The notes below the pieces were generated by a model. It was not told the origin of the DNA and made no database searches. It saw only the letters and a list, made by a program, of their open reading frames with translations. The position numbers were made by a program, and so were the translations under genes. Shown here piece after piece: positions 20,036 to 28,489 of a stretch of 64,000 nucleotides of DNA (positions within the stretch are counted from its first letter, which is position 1; the number at the start of each line of letters is the position of its first letter). Origin of the DNA: Rikenellaceae bacterium (GTDB taxonomy: Bacteria > Bacteroidota > Bacteroidia > Bacteroidales > Rikenellaceae); the NCBI GenBank assembly GCA_015060115.1, contig SUZB01000001.1, positions 62,001 through 126,000 of the forward strand, in the 5' to 3' direction.

Positions 20036-20926
20036 ATGGCTCTTTCGAGACACACGATAAAGACGATTTCTATGCCGTTGGCAATGGTGGTGGGTGCGTT
20101 GCTGTGCCGACCCTTGGCGGCGTTGGAGGTGGCGAGTGGTAATATGCTGACCCCCTCGCTTATTGGTGCGATGCTCTTCCTCACATTCTGTCGTGTCGAT
20201 GTTCGCAAGATGCGGCCACAGTGGATTCACCTCTGGATGCTCCTCTTTCAGTTCGTAGGCTCGGTGGCGGTGTACCATATTGTCGAGCCGTTGCTTGGCG
20301 AGGTTGTGGGGCAGGGAGCTCTTATATGCGTGTTGGCGCCTATCGCTATGGCGGCGGTCGTCATTGGCGGTATGCTTGGTGCAAATGTTACGACGATGGC
20401 GACATATAGCCTTATATGCAACCTTATCACTGCGGTTGTTGCACCCACGATACTACACGCCTATGGCACAGGTAGTTGCACCTTCTCGGAAATTATCGCC
20501 CGTGTAGCGCCCACGCTTATTGCACCCTTTGTCCTCGGGCAGATGTGTCGCTACTTGTGGCGCCGAGGTGCCGAGTGGTTTGAGCAACACTCACAGCTAT
20601 CGTTCTACTTTTGGCTATTTTCGCTAATCTTGGTTATCGGTCGCACCACCTGCTTTATCCTCGACACCGAGGCTGACCCCTTTATCGAGGTGGAGCTCGC
20701 TATTGTGGCACTCGTCATCTGCCTTGTGCAGTTCACCGTAGGTCGTGCCCTTGGTCGTATGGCTGGCGATGTCGTTGCGGGCGGTCAGTCGTTGGGGCAG
20801 AAAAATACCGTCTTGGCGGTATGGATGGCGCTCAACTTCCTCGACCCCGTAGCCTCAGTAGCCCCCACAGCCTATATTGTCTGGCAGAATTTTGTGAATA
20901 GTTATCAGATATACCGTAAGAAGTAG
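20036..20926 (+). CDS. BASS-type (bile acid:Na+ symporter-like) transporter
   Basis: 296 aa polytopic; LTPSLIGAMLFLTFCRVD...GGMLGANVTTMATYSLICNLITAVVAP...GQKNTVLAVWMALNFLDP. Confidence 0.7.
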   Translation: MALSRHTIKTISMPLAMVVGALLCRPLAALEVASGNMLTPSLIGAMLFLTFCRVDVRKMRPQWIHLWMLLFQFVGSVAVYHIVEPLLGEVVGQGALICVLAPIAMAAVVIGGMLGANVTTMATYSLICNLITAVVAPTILHAYGTGSCTFSEIIARVAPTLIAPFVLGQMCRYLWRRGAEWFEQHSQLSFYFWLFSLILVIGRTTCFILDTEADPFIEVELAIVALVICLVQFTVGRALGRMAGDVVAGGQSLGQKNTVLAVWMALNFLDPVASVAPTAYIVWQNFVNSYQIYRKK

Positions 20927-20927
20927 C

Positions 20928-21839
20928 CTACTTGCTTCCAATAGCAAGCAACACCATACCCACAATAATCAGCACAAGGTCGAGGGCCTTGTGTTTGAGA
21001 TTCTTTTCGCCCATAAAGAGTGCGCCGGCAAGGAAGGTTACAACAACCGATGAACGGCGTACCATCGATATCACAGCAATCATCGACTCGGCATCATCGA
21101 GGGCGTGGTAGTAGCAGAAATCAGCCATCGTAACAAACAGAGATATTAGGGGTATTGTCCAGCGCCAGTGAAAAGGCTCGGCCTTACGGCGTGGTAGCCA
21201 TATTACAGCGCAGATAATGAGCATCATAGCAAACTGGTAGATGCCAAACCAACTCTGCACAAAGATAGGGCCGATGTCGCACTTAGCAATCAAAAACTTG
21301 TCGTAAAGACCACTTACTGCACCGAGCAACATAGCGGCAAATAGTGCCCACACATAGCGGTTGCTACGAAAGTCGATGCTCTCCTTGCGCCCCGCAACCG
21401 AGAGCAGATAGAGCGACAGAATAGTAACCAAGATACCCGCCCATTGCCACAGATTTAGCCTCTCACCAAAGAGCAGAATAGCACCCAAAAGCACCACCAC
21501 CGGGCGTGTGGCATTTACCGGACCTACGATAGTGAGTGGCAGGTGCTTAATGGCGTAATAGCCACATAACCACGAAGATAGCGTGATAGTGGCCTTAATC
21601 GCAACAAGCAGATGTTCGCGGAGGCCATTGTCGTAGCCGTAGTAGTCAATCAGGGCTTTCGGACCAAACCACCCCGTGTCGAGGTGCGCATCGAGGATAT
21701 AGGGTAGAAGCAACAGCGATGAAAAGAGGGTGTTGAGCAGCAGCACGGGAATCACGGCATTGCCTCTTAGCGACTGCTTCTTCGCTATGTCGTAGAAGCC
21801 CAAGAGCAGGGCCGAAGCAAATGCCAGAACGAGCCACAT
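20928..21839 (-). CDS. EamA/DMT family transporter
   Basis: 303 aa, about 10 TM; LPLTIVGPVNATRPVVVLLGAILLFGERLNLWQWAGI. Confidence 0.85.
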   Translation of the reverse strand: MWLVLAFASALLLGFYDIAKKQSLRGNAVIPVLLLNTLFSSLLLLPYILDAHLDTGWFGPKALIDYYGYDNGLREHLLVAIKATITLSSWLCGYYAIKHLPLTIVGPVNATRPVVVLLGAILLFGERLNLWQWAGILVTILSLYLLSVAGRKESIDFRSNRYVWALFAAMLLGAVSGLYDKFLIAKCDIGPIFVQSWFGIYQFAMMLIICAVIWLPRRKAEPFHWRWTIPLISLFVTMADFCYYHALDDAESMIAVISMVRRSSVVVTFLAGALFMGEKNLKHKALDLVLIIVGMVLLAIGSK

Positions 21840-21845
21840 AACACC

Positions 21846-22709
21846 TTAGTAGATAAGCAGATTGGCGATAAGGAATGTCGCCAACGAGAGGCTTGCCAAG
21901 GCGTTGAATGTGCCAAAGGCTATGCCGATATTGCGCTGGCGTGTGGGGGTCACAATATAGTGCTCCGAGAGGAGTATTGCGGCAAAGAGTGCGCAACCTA
22001 CATAGAGCAACCACGACTGGGGCTGATAGGTGGTAAATACCGCCAAGAGTGCGATGCTTAGTAAGTGGAGCAATGCGCTGATTATAAGCGATGTGCGTGC
22101 CGAGAAGCGCGAGGGTATAGAGTGCAGACCTCGCTTGCGGTCAAACTCGGCATCCTGCAGGGCGTAGATAATATCGAAGCCTGCGCACCAGGTCATCACG
22201 ACCAATGCCAAGAGCCAGCACTCCAAGGCCGATGTGCCCGTAACCGCCATATAAGCACCTACGGGAGCGATGCCGAGCGAGATGCCCAAGACGATATGCG
22301 CTAACGAGGTAAAGCGCTTGCAGTAGCTATAAAACATCACAACAAAGAGTGCTACGGGCGAGAGCCAGCCACACAAGGGGTTGATGGTTGCAGCAACAGC
22401 GATAAAGAGCAGGGCATTGACCGCAACAAACCACATAGCGCCCCGAGCCGAAATCTTGCCGGCGGGAATCTCACGACCTGCGGTGCGAGGATTCTCGGCA
22501 TCTATCTTGCGGTCTGCCCAGCGGTTAAATCCCATAGCTACATTTCGTGCAAAGACCATACAGCCAATAACTTGCAAAAGCAGAAGCCATAGGCTCTGTT
22601 CTGTGTCTGTGGTCTGCCAAGCGTATGTAAACGAGAGCAGTGCAAAGGGCATTGCAAAGATTGTGTGCGAGAACTTTACAAGTCGCAAATAGTCAGAAAT
22701 TGTTGCCAT
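21846..22709 (-). CDS. UbiA family prenyltransferase (MqnP/MenA-like)
   Basis: 287 aa; [59 protein letters not shown]. Confidence 0.88.
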   Translation of the reverse strand: MATISDYLRLVKFSHTIFAMPFALLSFTYAWQTTDTEQSLWLLLLQVIGCMVFARNVAMGFNRWADRKIDAENPRTAGREIPAGKISARGAMWFVAVNALLFIAVAATINPLCGWLSPVALFVVMFYSYCKRFTSLAHIVLGISLGIAPVGAYMAVTGTSALECWLLALVVMTWCAGFDIIYALQDAEFDRKRGLHSIPSRFSARTSLIISALLHLLSIALLAVFTTYQPQSWLLYVGCALFAAILLSEHYIVTPTRQRNIGIAFGTFNALASLSLATFLIANLLIY

Positions 22710-22805
22710 AATAGAGCGTGTCTAAAATTTGCCGACTGCAAAGGTAAGAAGAAAAGAGCAAAGTTCAAAGAGAGTTTTTAGTTGTTAGTTATTAGTTGTT
22801 AGAGT

Positions 22806-22895
22806 GTCATCCTGAGTGTAACGAAGGATCTCAAGGTTGGTTGGTCTGTCGATGGTCTTGCTAACTGAGAGATTCTTCACTTCGTTCAGAATGAC
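22806..22895. repeat. Family B fold-back repeat, copy 1
   Basis: GTCATCCTGAGTGTAACGAAGGATCTC...GAGAGATTCTTCACTTCGTTCAGAATGAC inverted arms. Confidence 0.85.
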
Positions 22896-22944
22896 AAAAC
22901 AAGAGGGAAGAGCTTTTTAGTTATTAGTTGTTAGTTGTTAGAGT

Positions 22945-23034
22945 GTCATCTTGAGTGTAACGAAGGATCTCAAGGTTGGTTGGTCTGTCGATGGTCTTGC
23001 TAACTGAGAGATTCTTCCCTCTGCTCAGAAGGAC
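22945..23034. repeat. Family B fold-back repeat, copy 2 (near-identical tandem neighbour of copy 1)
   Basis: CTCAAGGTTGGTTGGTCTGTCGATGGTCTTGCTAACTGAGAGATTCTTC shared exactly with copy 1. Confidence 0.85.
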
Positions 23035-23097
23035 ACTGCAAGCATAAAAAGCAATGTATAAATTGGGTTGTTATTTGTGTGCTATAATAGATTGCAC

Positions 23098-23513
23098 GGG
23101 TATTAAAAAAGATACCCGTGCTGGTTTTATATGGGGTGATTCTTTTGCTGTTAGGGTGTTAAAAATAACACCCATATCAAGTGTGTGTGGTGTGTTACTA
23201 CCAGAGGTTATGGGTGTTAAAATTAGTACCTAATATGAAGTGTTGTGGTGCGCCACTACCAGCAGTCGTGGATGTTAAAATAGTACCCGCATCAGAGGGG
23301 TAGCTCTATTGTTTCGGGGACTAAAATTAGTACCCATAAACACGCAACTTTACATTTGTTATGGGTATTAAAAATGACACCTATATCCGTGGTACATACC
23401 TCTTTTTTAGGATGTTAAAATTAGTACCTATAAAACACCATTGTTTCCGTTGTTTTGGGTGTTAAAATTAGTACCTGCGCCCTCATCGTTGTAGGTATTT
23501 AAGAATCGTACTC
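23098..23513 (+). repeat. Array of 20-bp palindromic motif GGGTGTTAAAAATARTACCC (about 9 units), upstream of S41 gene
   Basis: Units at 23098, 23154, 23212, 23270, 23316, 23363, 23410, 23457, 23493(degenerate); e.g. GGGTGTTAAAAATAACACCC, GGGTATTAAAAAAGATACCC. Confidence 0.88.
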
Positions 23514-23706
23514 AATAACTTTACTAACTGTAAATATTACATTTTGGCTAATAATTGTAATAATCAATATTATAAGAGCGTTATAAGAGGAGAAATCAAA
23601 AACAGAGTTATGGGAGTTCATATTAATGTCGCAAGTATCTGATTGCTTGTGATGGTTGCGGTACTTTCATCATTACAATAAATAAGAAGCAATAAATTGT
23701 TTTATT

Positions 23707-25149
23707 ATGAAGTGGTTATTGTCGTTTTGTCTGCTATTATGGGTACAATCAATTCAGGTGCAACATATCGCGGAAACTCCTGATGTTGAAAGCATAAAGC
23801 AACGTTCTGTCGCTGTGAAAAATAGTGCTGCTGCCATCCGAGACCTTCAGACGGTTCATTATGGCAGTTGGACTGATTTGCCAATTAGTAGTATTCATCC
23901 AACCGTTGATTCGCTACTGACACCGTCAATAAAAGAGGAACTGCTTCAACAGATAAATCTCCGCCATACTCTATTAGGAAAAGATACTCTACTTACAGCA
24001 GACCTGTTTTACATCCTACGTCCATATATTGATTGGTTACACGAAGTTGACCCTCACTATCGCATCGGTGCCAGAATACCCATTGATGCTCGTGTCTACA
24101 AGACCAAACGGGAGTTTATGAAAACTCGTCGAGGACTTGGCGTTAATCTACTTTGTGTGCAAGATACGTTGATAGTCAACACCTCAGTAAACCCGCTATT
24201 TCGCAAAGGCGATATGATTGTGGCAATCAATGGCATCAATGCATCGGAGCTACTTGAGTTTAATTACCACGACCGCTACACTACGCCTGAGGTTTTGCTG
24301 CAAAACTACTATTTTCAGCATCTTCCAAAGGATTATACCGTTCAACTTATTCGTAACGATGAATTAATGACAATTACAACCGATGGTCTGCGCTTACAGA
24401 AGGCAGCCTCATCGTTGGCTATAGAGGAGTCGATGGATAAAAATATCCGCATATACGAATCTGCCCAAACTGGCTATATAGCACTGCCCAAATTCTCCTA
24501 TTTTTACAATCCGAGAATTATCAAGACACTGCAATCGCAGATTGCTAAATTCAAGGCGAAAAACTGCAAAAATGTAATCCTTGATTTGCGATATAATACA
24601 GGAGGTAGCGGATATATGTTCGACAAGCTATTATCGCTATTTATCAACCGCCCAACAATTCCTTATCTCAAATCGCAAAAATCGAGGGTATCTCCATATA
24701 CCATCGAGGATTATGAATTTATCACGGAGGAGATGATAGGGCAAACCATCACTTTACCCGATAGCTGTGTTGTAAAAAGAATTGAACTCGATCCCGAGTT
24801 ATATATTGGAGATGATATAGACATCTACGTCTTAATGAGTAGAAATACATCCTCCATTGCAGCCTCGTTTTGTAACATATTACAATACAATGGCGCCGCC
24901 ACATTGGTCGGAGAGCCACTTTGCCACAATGCTCTTCGTTATGGAGAGACGGTGACAGGTGAGATATGGTTATCATCATTGTTGTATGAAGCCTCCATTG
25001 CTACCACAGAATATGAGGAACACTCCCTTGCTATCGACGGGGTACTAATGCCGGATATAACGATTTCATACGCCGCAGAGGATTACCTCTCGGGGCAGGA
25101 TGCAATGTTGGATCAGGTGTTAGAGATTATACGACAGAGCGGGTACTAA
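23707..25149 (+). CDS. S41 family peptidase-like protein (PDZ + tail-specific protease fold), AT-rich gene
   Basis: 480 aa; signal peptide; NPLFRKGDMIVAINGINASELLEF (PDZ-like); NVILDLRYNTGGSGYMFDKLLSLFI and SRNTSSIAASFCNIL typical of S41. Confidence 0.82.
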   Translation: MKWLLSFCLLLWVQSIQVQHIAETPDVESIKQRSVAVKNSAAAIRDLQTVHYGSWTDLPISSIHPTVDSLLTPSIKEELLQQINLRHTLLGKDTLLTADLFYILRPYIDWLHEVDPHYRIGARIPIDARVYKTKREFMKTRRGLGVNLLCVQDTLIVNTSVNPLFRKGDMIVAINGINASELLEFNYHDRYTTPEVLLQNYYFQHLPKDYTVQLIRNDELMTITTDGLRLQKAASSLAIEESMDKNIRIYESAQTGYIALPKFSYFYNPRIIKTLQSQIAKFKAKNCKNVILDLRYNTGGSGYMFDKLLSLFINRPTIPYLKSQKSRVSPYTIEDYEFITEEMIGQTITLPDSCVVKRIELDPELYIGDDIDIYVLMSRNTSSIAASFCNILQYNGAATLVGEPLCHNALRYGETVTGEIWLSSLLYEASIATTEYEEHSLAIDGVLMPDITISYAAEDYLSGQDAMLDQVLEIIRQSGY

Positions 25150-25359
25150 AAATGACACCCATATCAGTGGAACATACCTGTTGTTTCGGGTGTTAAAATT
25201 AGTACCTATATAACACCATTGTTTCCGTTGTTTAGGGTGTTAAAAATCACACCTGCAAACACCCGACTTTACATTTGTCGTGGGTGTTAAAAATAGTACC
25301 CATATAAGGTGTGTGCGGTGCGTTATTACATGGAGTTGTGGGTGTTAAAAATAGTACCT
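25141..25359 (+). repeat. Array of the same 20-bp palindromic motif (5 units), downstream of and overlapping the stop of the S41 gene
   Basis: Units at 25141, 25188, 25235, 25282, 25340; spacing 47,47,47,58. Confidence 0.88.
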
Positions 25360-25384
25360 ATGTTTGAAAATTTTGCAGAATTTA

Positions 25385-25416
25385 TTTTGCGGTAGGGATT
25401 ATTTTCGTTACCTTTG
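25385..25416 (+). promoter_or_regulatory. Bacteroidetes -33/-7 promoter for HTH gene
   Basis: TTTTG (25385-25389), 19 nt, TACCTTTG (25409-25416). Confidence 0.6.
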
Positions 25417-25472
25417 TATAATAGGAGGTTGATGTATGGTTAACCAATTTATAATCACTAATTTATATTATT

Positions 25473-25742
25473 ATGGATGGCGTGAAAAATAGCAAGATTA
25501 GGCGAGCGTCGAAGAGTGATAAACACAGAAACAGCTATCTGCCTGGCGACAACCCCGTGGGTGATCTATTCAACCGCTATCCGATGCTTAATGTTAGACA
25601 AGTGGCCAAGGCGATGGGTATCAATGCCTCGCTAATGCAGCAGTATGTAAATGGTCGCAAGCGTCCCTCGTTTGAGCGTGCTGTGGAGATCGAGGCTTAC
25701 ATCCACTCGTTGGCCGCAGAACTTGCCAAAATCCGCCTATAA
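25473..25742 (+). CDS. Small helix-turn-helix (XRE-like) DNA-binding protein
   Basis: 89 aa; LNVRQVAKAMGINASLMQQYVNGRKRPSFERAVEIEAYI HTH. Confidence 0.75.
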   Translation: MDGVKNSKIRRASKSDKHRNSYLPGDNPVGDLFNRYPMLNVRQVAKAMGINASLMQQYVNGRKRPSFERAVEIEAYIHSLAAELAKIRL

Positions 25743-25770
25743 TATCCCGCCCAATTGACGAGAAAATATG

Positions 25771-25800
25771 TATACACTTTGCAAGTGTATCGTTTTTTTT
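25771..25800 (+). terminator. Rho-independent terminator
   Basis: ATACACTT-tgc-AAGTGTAT followed by cgTTTTTTTT. Confidence 0.8.
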
Positions 25801-25853
25801 ATATATTTGCACGCTAATATTAGTTATAAGGTAAATAATCACATCGTCAGAAG

Positions 25854-27644
25854 ATGAAGAATATACGCAACTTTTGCATTATCGCACATATCGACCACGG
25901 TAAGAGTACACTTGCTGATCGTCTGTTGGAGAAGACAAACACGCTGAATCAGCGTGAGATGCAGGCTCAGGTGCTCGATGATATGGATCTTGAGCGCGAG
26001 AAGGGTATCACCATCAAGAGCCACGCCATTCAGATGGAGTACGAGGCACGCAATGGCGAAGGCTATACCCTCAACCTTATCGACACCCCGGGACATGTCG
26101 ATTTCTCGTATGAGGTGTCGCGTGCTATCGCTTCGTGCGAGGGTGCACTCCTTGTGGTAGATGCCACACAGGGTATTCAGGCGCAGACTATCTCAAATCT
26201 ATATCTTGCTCTTGGTCAGGACCTTGAGATTATCCCCGTGCTCAACAAGATTGATTGTGAGTCGGCGATGATTGACGAGGTCAAGGACCAGATTATCGAC
26301 CTTATCGGTTGTAAGGAGGAGGAGATATTGCTCGCCTCGGGCAAGACAGGTCAGGGCGTTGAGGATGTCTTGGAGGCTATCGTGGAGCGTATACCTGCCC
26401 CTGAGGGTGATGACGATGCACCCTTGCAGGCGCTTATCTTCGACTCTGTATTCAACCCCTTCCGAGGCGTTATCGCCTACTTTCGTGTCTTCAACGGCAC
26501 TATCCGCAAGGGCGACCATGTGAAGTTCTTCAACACGGGTAGCGAGTACGATGCCGATGAGATTGGCGTTTTGAAGCTCAAGATGTCAGAGCGTGGCGAG
26601 ATTAGGGCGGGCGATGTGGGCTATATCTGCTCAGGTATCAAGAACTCAACAGATGTCAAGGTGGGTGATACCATCACCTCTGTTGCTAACCCCTGCACCG
26701 AGGCCATTGCCGGTTTCGAGGATGTCAAGCCTATGGTCTTTGCAGGTGTCTATCCCGTTGAGGCTGACCAGTATGAGGACTTGCGTGCCTCGTTGGAGAA
26801 GCTCAAGCTCAACGATGCCTCGCTAACCTTCGAGCCTGAGAGCTCGTTGGCCCTCGGCTTCGGCTTCCGTTGTGGCTTCCTTGGCCTGCTCCATATGGAG
26901 ATTATTCAGGAGCGCCTCTACCGCGAGTTCGATATGGATGTTATCACCACCGTGCCCAATGTGTCGTACCATATCACCACCACGCAGGGTGAGGAGCTTG
27001 AGGTGCACAACCCATCGGGCTTGCCTGAGATTACCAAGGTGGCAAAGATTGAGGAGCCATATATCCTTGCGCAGATTATCACCAAGGCCGATTTCTTGGG
27101 TAATGTTCTGAAGCTCTGTATCGACAAGCGCGGTGTTATGAAGAACCAGTCTTATATCACGCAAGACCGTGTGGAGGTGAACTTCGAGATGCCCCTCTCG
27201 GAGATTGTCTTCGACTTCTACGATAAGCTGAAGAGTATATCGAAGGGTTACGCCTCGTTTGACTACCATCGCACAGGCTATCAGCCCAGTAAGTTGGCAA
27301 AGCTCGATATTCTGCTCAATGGCGAGGCTGTCGATGCTCTCTCGTCGCTTATCTATGCCGACCACGCCTACGACTTTGGTCGTAAGATGTGCGAGAAGCT
27401 TAAGGAGCTTATCCCTCGTCAGCAGTTCGATATCGCTATTCAGGCGGCTATCGGTGCCAAGATTATCGCCCGCGAGACCGTAAAGGCTGTGCGTAAGGAT
27501 GTTACGGCAAAGTGTTATGGCGGTGATATTTCGCGTAAGCGTAAGCTGCTGGAGAAGCAGAAGGCTGGTAAGAAGCGTATGCGTCAGATTGGCTCGGTAC
27601 AGGTGCCACAGTCGGCGTTCTTGGCTGTCCTGAAGATGGACTAA
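25854..27644 (+). CDS. lepA: Elongation factor 4
   Basis: 596 aa; [60 protein letters not shown]-terminal [25 protein letters not shown]. Confidence 0.98.
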   Translation: MKNIRNFCIIAHIDHGKSTLADRLLEKTNTLNQREMQAQVLDDMDLEREKGITIKSHAIQMEYEARNGEGYTLNLIDTPGHVDFSYEVSRAIASCEGALLVVDATQGIQAQTISNLYLALGQDLEIIPVLNKIDCESAMIDEVKDQIIDLIGCKEEEILLASGKTGQGVEDVLEAIVERIPAPEGDDDAPLQALIFDSVFNPFRGVIAYFRVFNGTIRKGDHVKFFNTGSEYDADEIGVLKLKMSERGEIRAGDVGYICSGIKNSTDVKVGDTITSVANPCTEAIAGFEDVKPMVFAGVYPVEADQYEDLRASLEKLKLNDASLTFEPESSLALGFGFRCGFLGLLHMEIIQERLYREFDMDVITTVPNVSYHITTTQGEELEVHNPSGLPEITKVAKIEEPYILAQIITKADFLGNVLKLCIDKRGVMKNQSYITQDRVEVNFEMPLSEIVFDFYDKLKSISKGYASFDYHRTGYQPSKLAKLDILLNGEAVDALSSLIYADHAYDFGRKMCEKLKELIPRQQFDIAIQAAIGAKIIARETVKAVRKDVTAKCYGGDISRKRKLLEKQKAGKKRMRQIGSVQVPQSAFLAVLKMD

Positions 27645-27648
27645 ACTC

Positions 27649-27774
27649 TTTGTTGTGATAAGGGGTCATCTGCGGCATCTGGCTTGTTCGCAAATTCCTC
27701 ATTTACTTCGAGTAAACTGCGGATTTGCAAACTGCGACCAGCTACCACATCTGACACCCTTCTAACAACAAATA
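27649..27774. repeat. Family E long imperfect palindrome
   Basis: TTTGTTGTGATAAGGGGTCATC ... CTGACACCCTTCTAACAACAAA; centre CTCATTTACTTCGAGTAAACTGCGG. Confidence 0.8.
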
Positions 27775-27899
27775 TTTGCTGTGATAAGGGGTCATCTTCG
27801 AAGCTTTGCTTGTCTGAAAAATGCTCATTTACTTCGAGTAAACTCCGCTTTTTCAGCCTGCGACAAATCTCCAAATCTGACACCCTTCTAACAACAAAT
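27773..27899. repeat. Family E long imperfect palindrome (tandem neighbour)
   Basis: TTTGCTGTGATAAGGGGTCATC ... TCTGACACCCTTCTAACAACAAA; arm sequence differs from previous copy but stays self-complementary (TGAAAAATG.../...CGCTTTTTCA). Confidence 0.8.
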
Positions 27900-27924
27900 T
27901 GTGCAAGTCTGAAAGTTTGTGTTT

Positions 27925-27995
27925 TAGGGAGTTTAGGGAAATTAGGGAGTTTAAGGAAATTAGGGAGTTTAGGAAGTTTAGGGAATTTAGCGATT
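27925..27995. repeat. 9-bp-period degenerate tandem repeat (GGGARWTTA)n
   Basis: GGGAGTTTA GGGAAATTA GGGAGTTTA AGGAAATTA GGGAGTTTA GGAAGTTTA GGGAATTTA. Confidence 0.85.
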
Positions 27996-28036
27996 GCTAA
28001 CCTCTAACAACTAATAACTAAAAGCTCTTCTCTGCT

Positions 28037-28128
28037 GTCATTCTGAACGCAAGTGAAGAATCTCTCGGAGGGTAATAGCTTGAACTGCCCACTAAGCCTT
28101 TAGATCTTTCGCTAAAGCTCAAGATGAC
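28037..28128. repeat. Family B fold-back repeat, copy 3
   Basis: GTCATTCTGAACGCAAGTGAAGAATCTCTC ... AGATCTTTCGCTAAAGCTCAAGATGAC. Confidence 0.8.
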
Positions 28129-28167
28129 TCTCTAACAACTAAAAACTAACAACTAAAAACTATTCTC

Positions 28168-28239
28168 GCGGTAGTAGCTCAATGGTAGAGCATCGGCTTC
28201 CCAAGCCGAGGGTTACGGGTTCGAATCCCGCCTACCGCT
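28168..28239 (+). tRNA. tRNA-Gly (anticodon CCC)
   Basis: GCGGTAG acceptor pairs with CTACCGC; D-arm GCTCAATGGTAGAGC; anticodon stem/loop TCGGC-TTCCCAA-GCCGA; T-arm CGGGTTCGAATCCCG. Confidence 0.95.
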
Positions 28240-28242
28240 CTC

Positions 28243-28368
28243 TTTGTTGTTATAGTGCATCATCTGCGGCACCAAGCTCATTGCCCCGACTGGGGAAATA
28301 CGACAAGTATGTCCCCACCCGTGTCAATTTCGACTTGGCACCACAGCTAATACACTCTAACAACAAAT
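28243..28368. repeat. Family E long imperfect palindrome immediately downstream of tRNA-Gly
   Basis: TTTGTTGTTATAGTGCATCATC ... CTAATACACTCTAACAACAAA; inner GTGGGGACATACTT / GGGGAAATACGACAAGTATGTCCCC pairing. Confidence 0.75.
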
Positions 28369-28390
28369 GGGTAGTGCGTACAAAAGCAAG

Positions 28391-28456
28391 TGAATTTAAG
28401 TAATTTAGTGAGATTAGGGGGGTAGAGTTTTCCTTAATTTTCCTAAACTCCCAACA
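28391..28456. repeat. 9-bp-period fold-back (TTTAGTGAG)n / (CTCCCTAAA)n-like
   Basis: GTGAATTTAAGTAATTTAGTGAGATTAGGGGGG ... CCTTAATTTTCCTAAACTCCC. Confidence 0.6.
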
Positions 28457-28489
28457 ACGAAACAACCTAAATGAGAATAACTAAAAACT

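Noticed and set aside
23098-25359. CRISPR array interpretation of the 20-bp palindromic repeat + 27/38-bp spacer arrays
   Set aside because: Repeats are degenerate and short, spacers fall in discrete length classes and are shared between the two arrays, a normal CDS sits between them, and no cas genes are in the window.
23098-25359. Integron attC-cassette interpretation
   Set aside because: Motif lacks proper R' (GTTRRRY) and R'' (RYYYAAC) core sites with central spacer, and no integrase is present; only a loose resemblance.
27641-28007. Short ORFs 27641..27883 (-) and 27684..28007 (+)
   Set aside because: They read through tandem family E palindromes and the 9-bp repeat; internal repetition of the peptide mirrors the DNA repeats.
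28182-28403. 73-aa ORF on + strand
   Set aside because: Overlaps tRNA-Gly and a family E hairpin; not a credible CDS.
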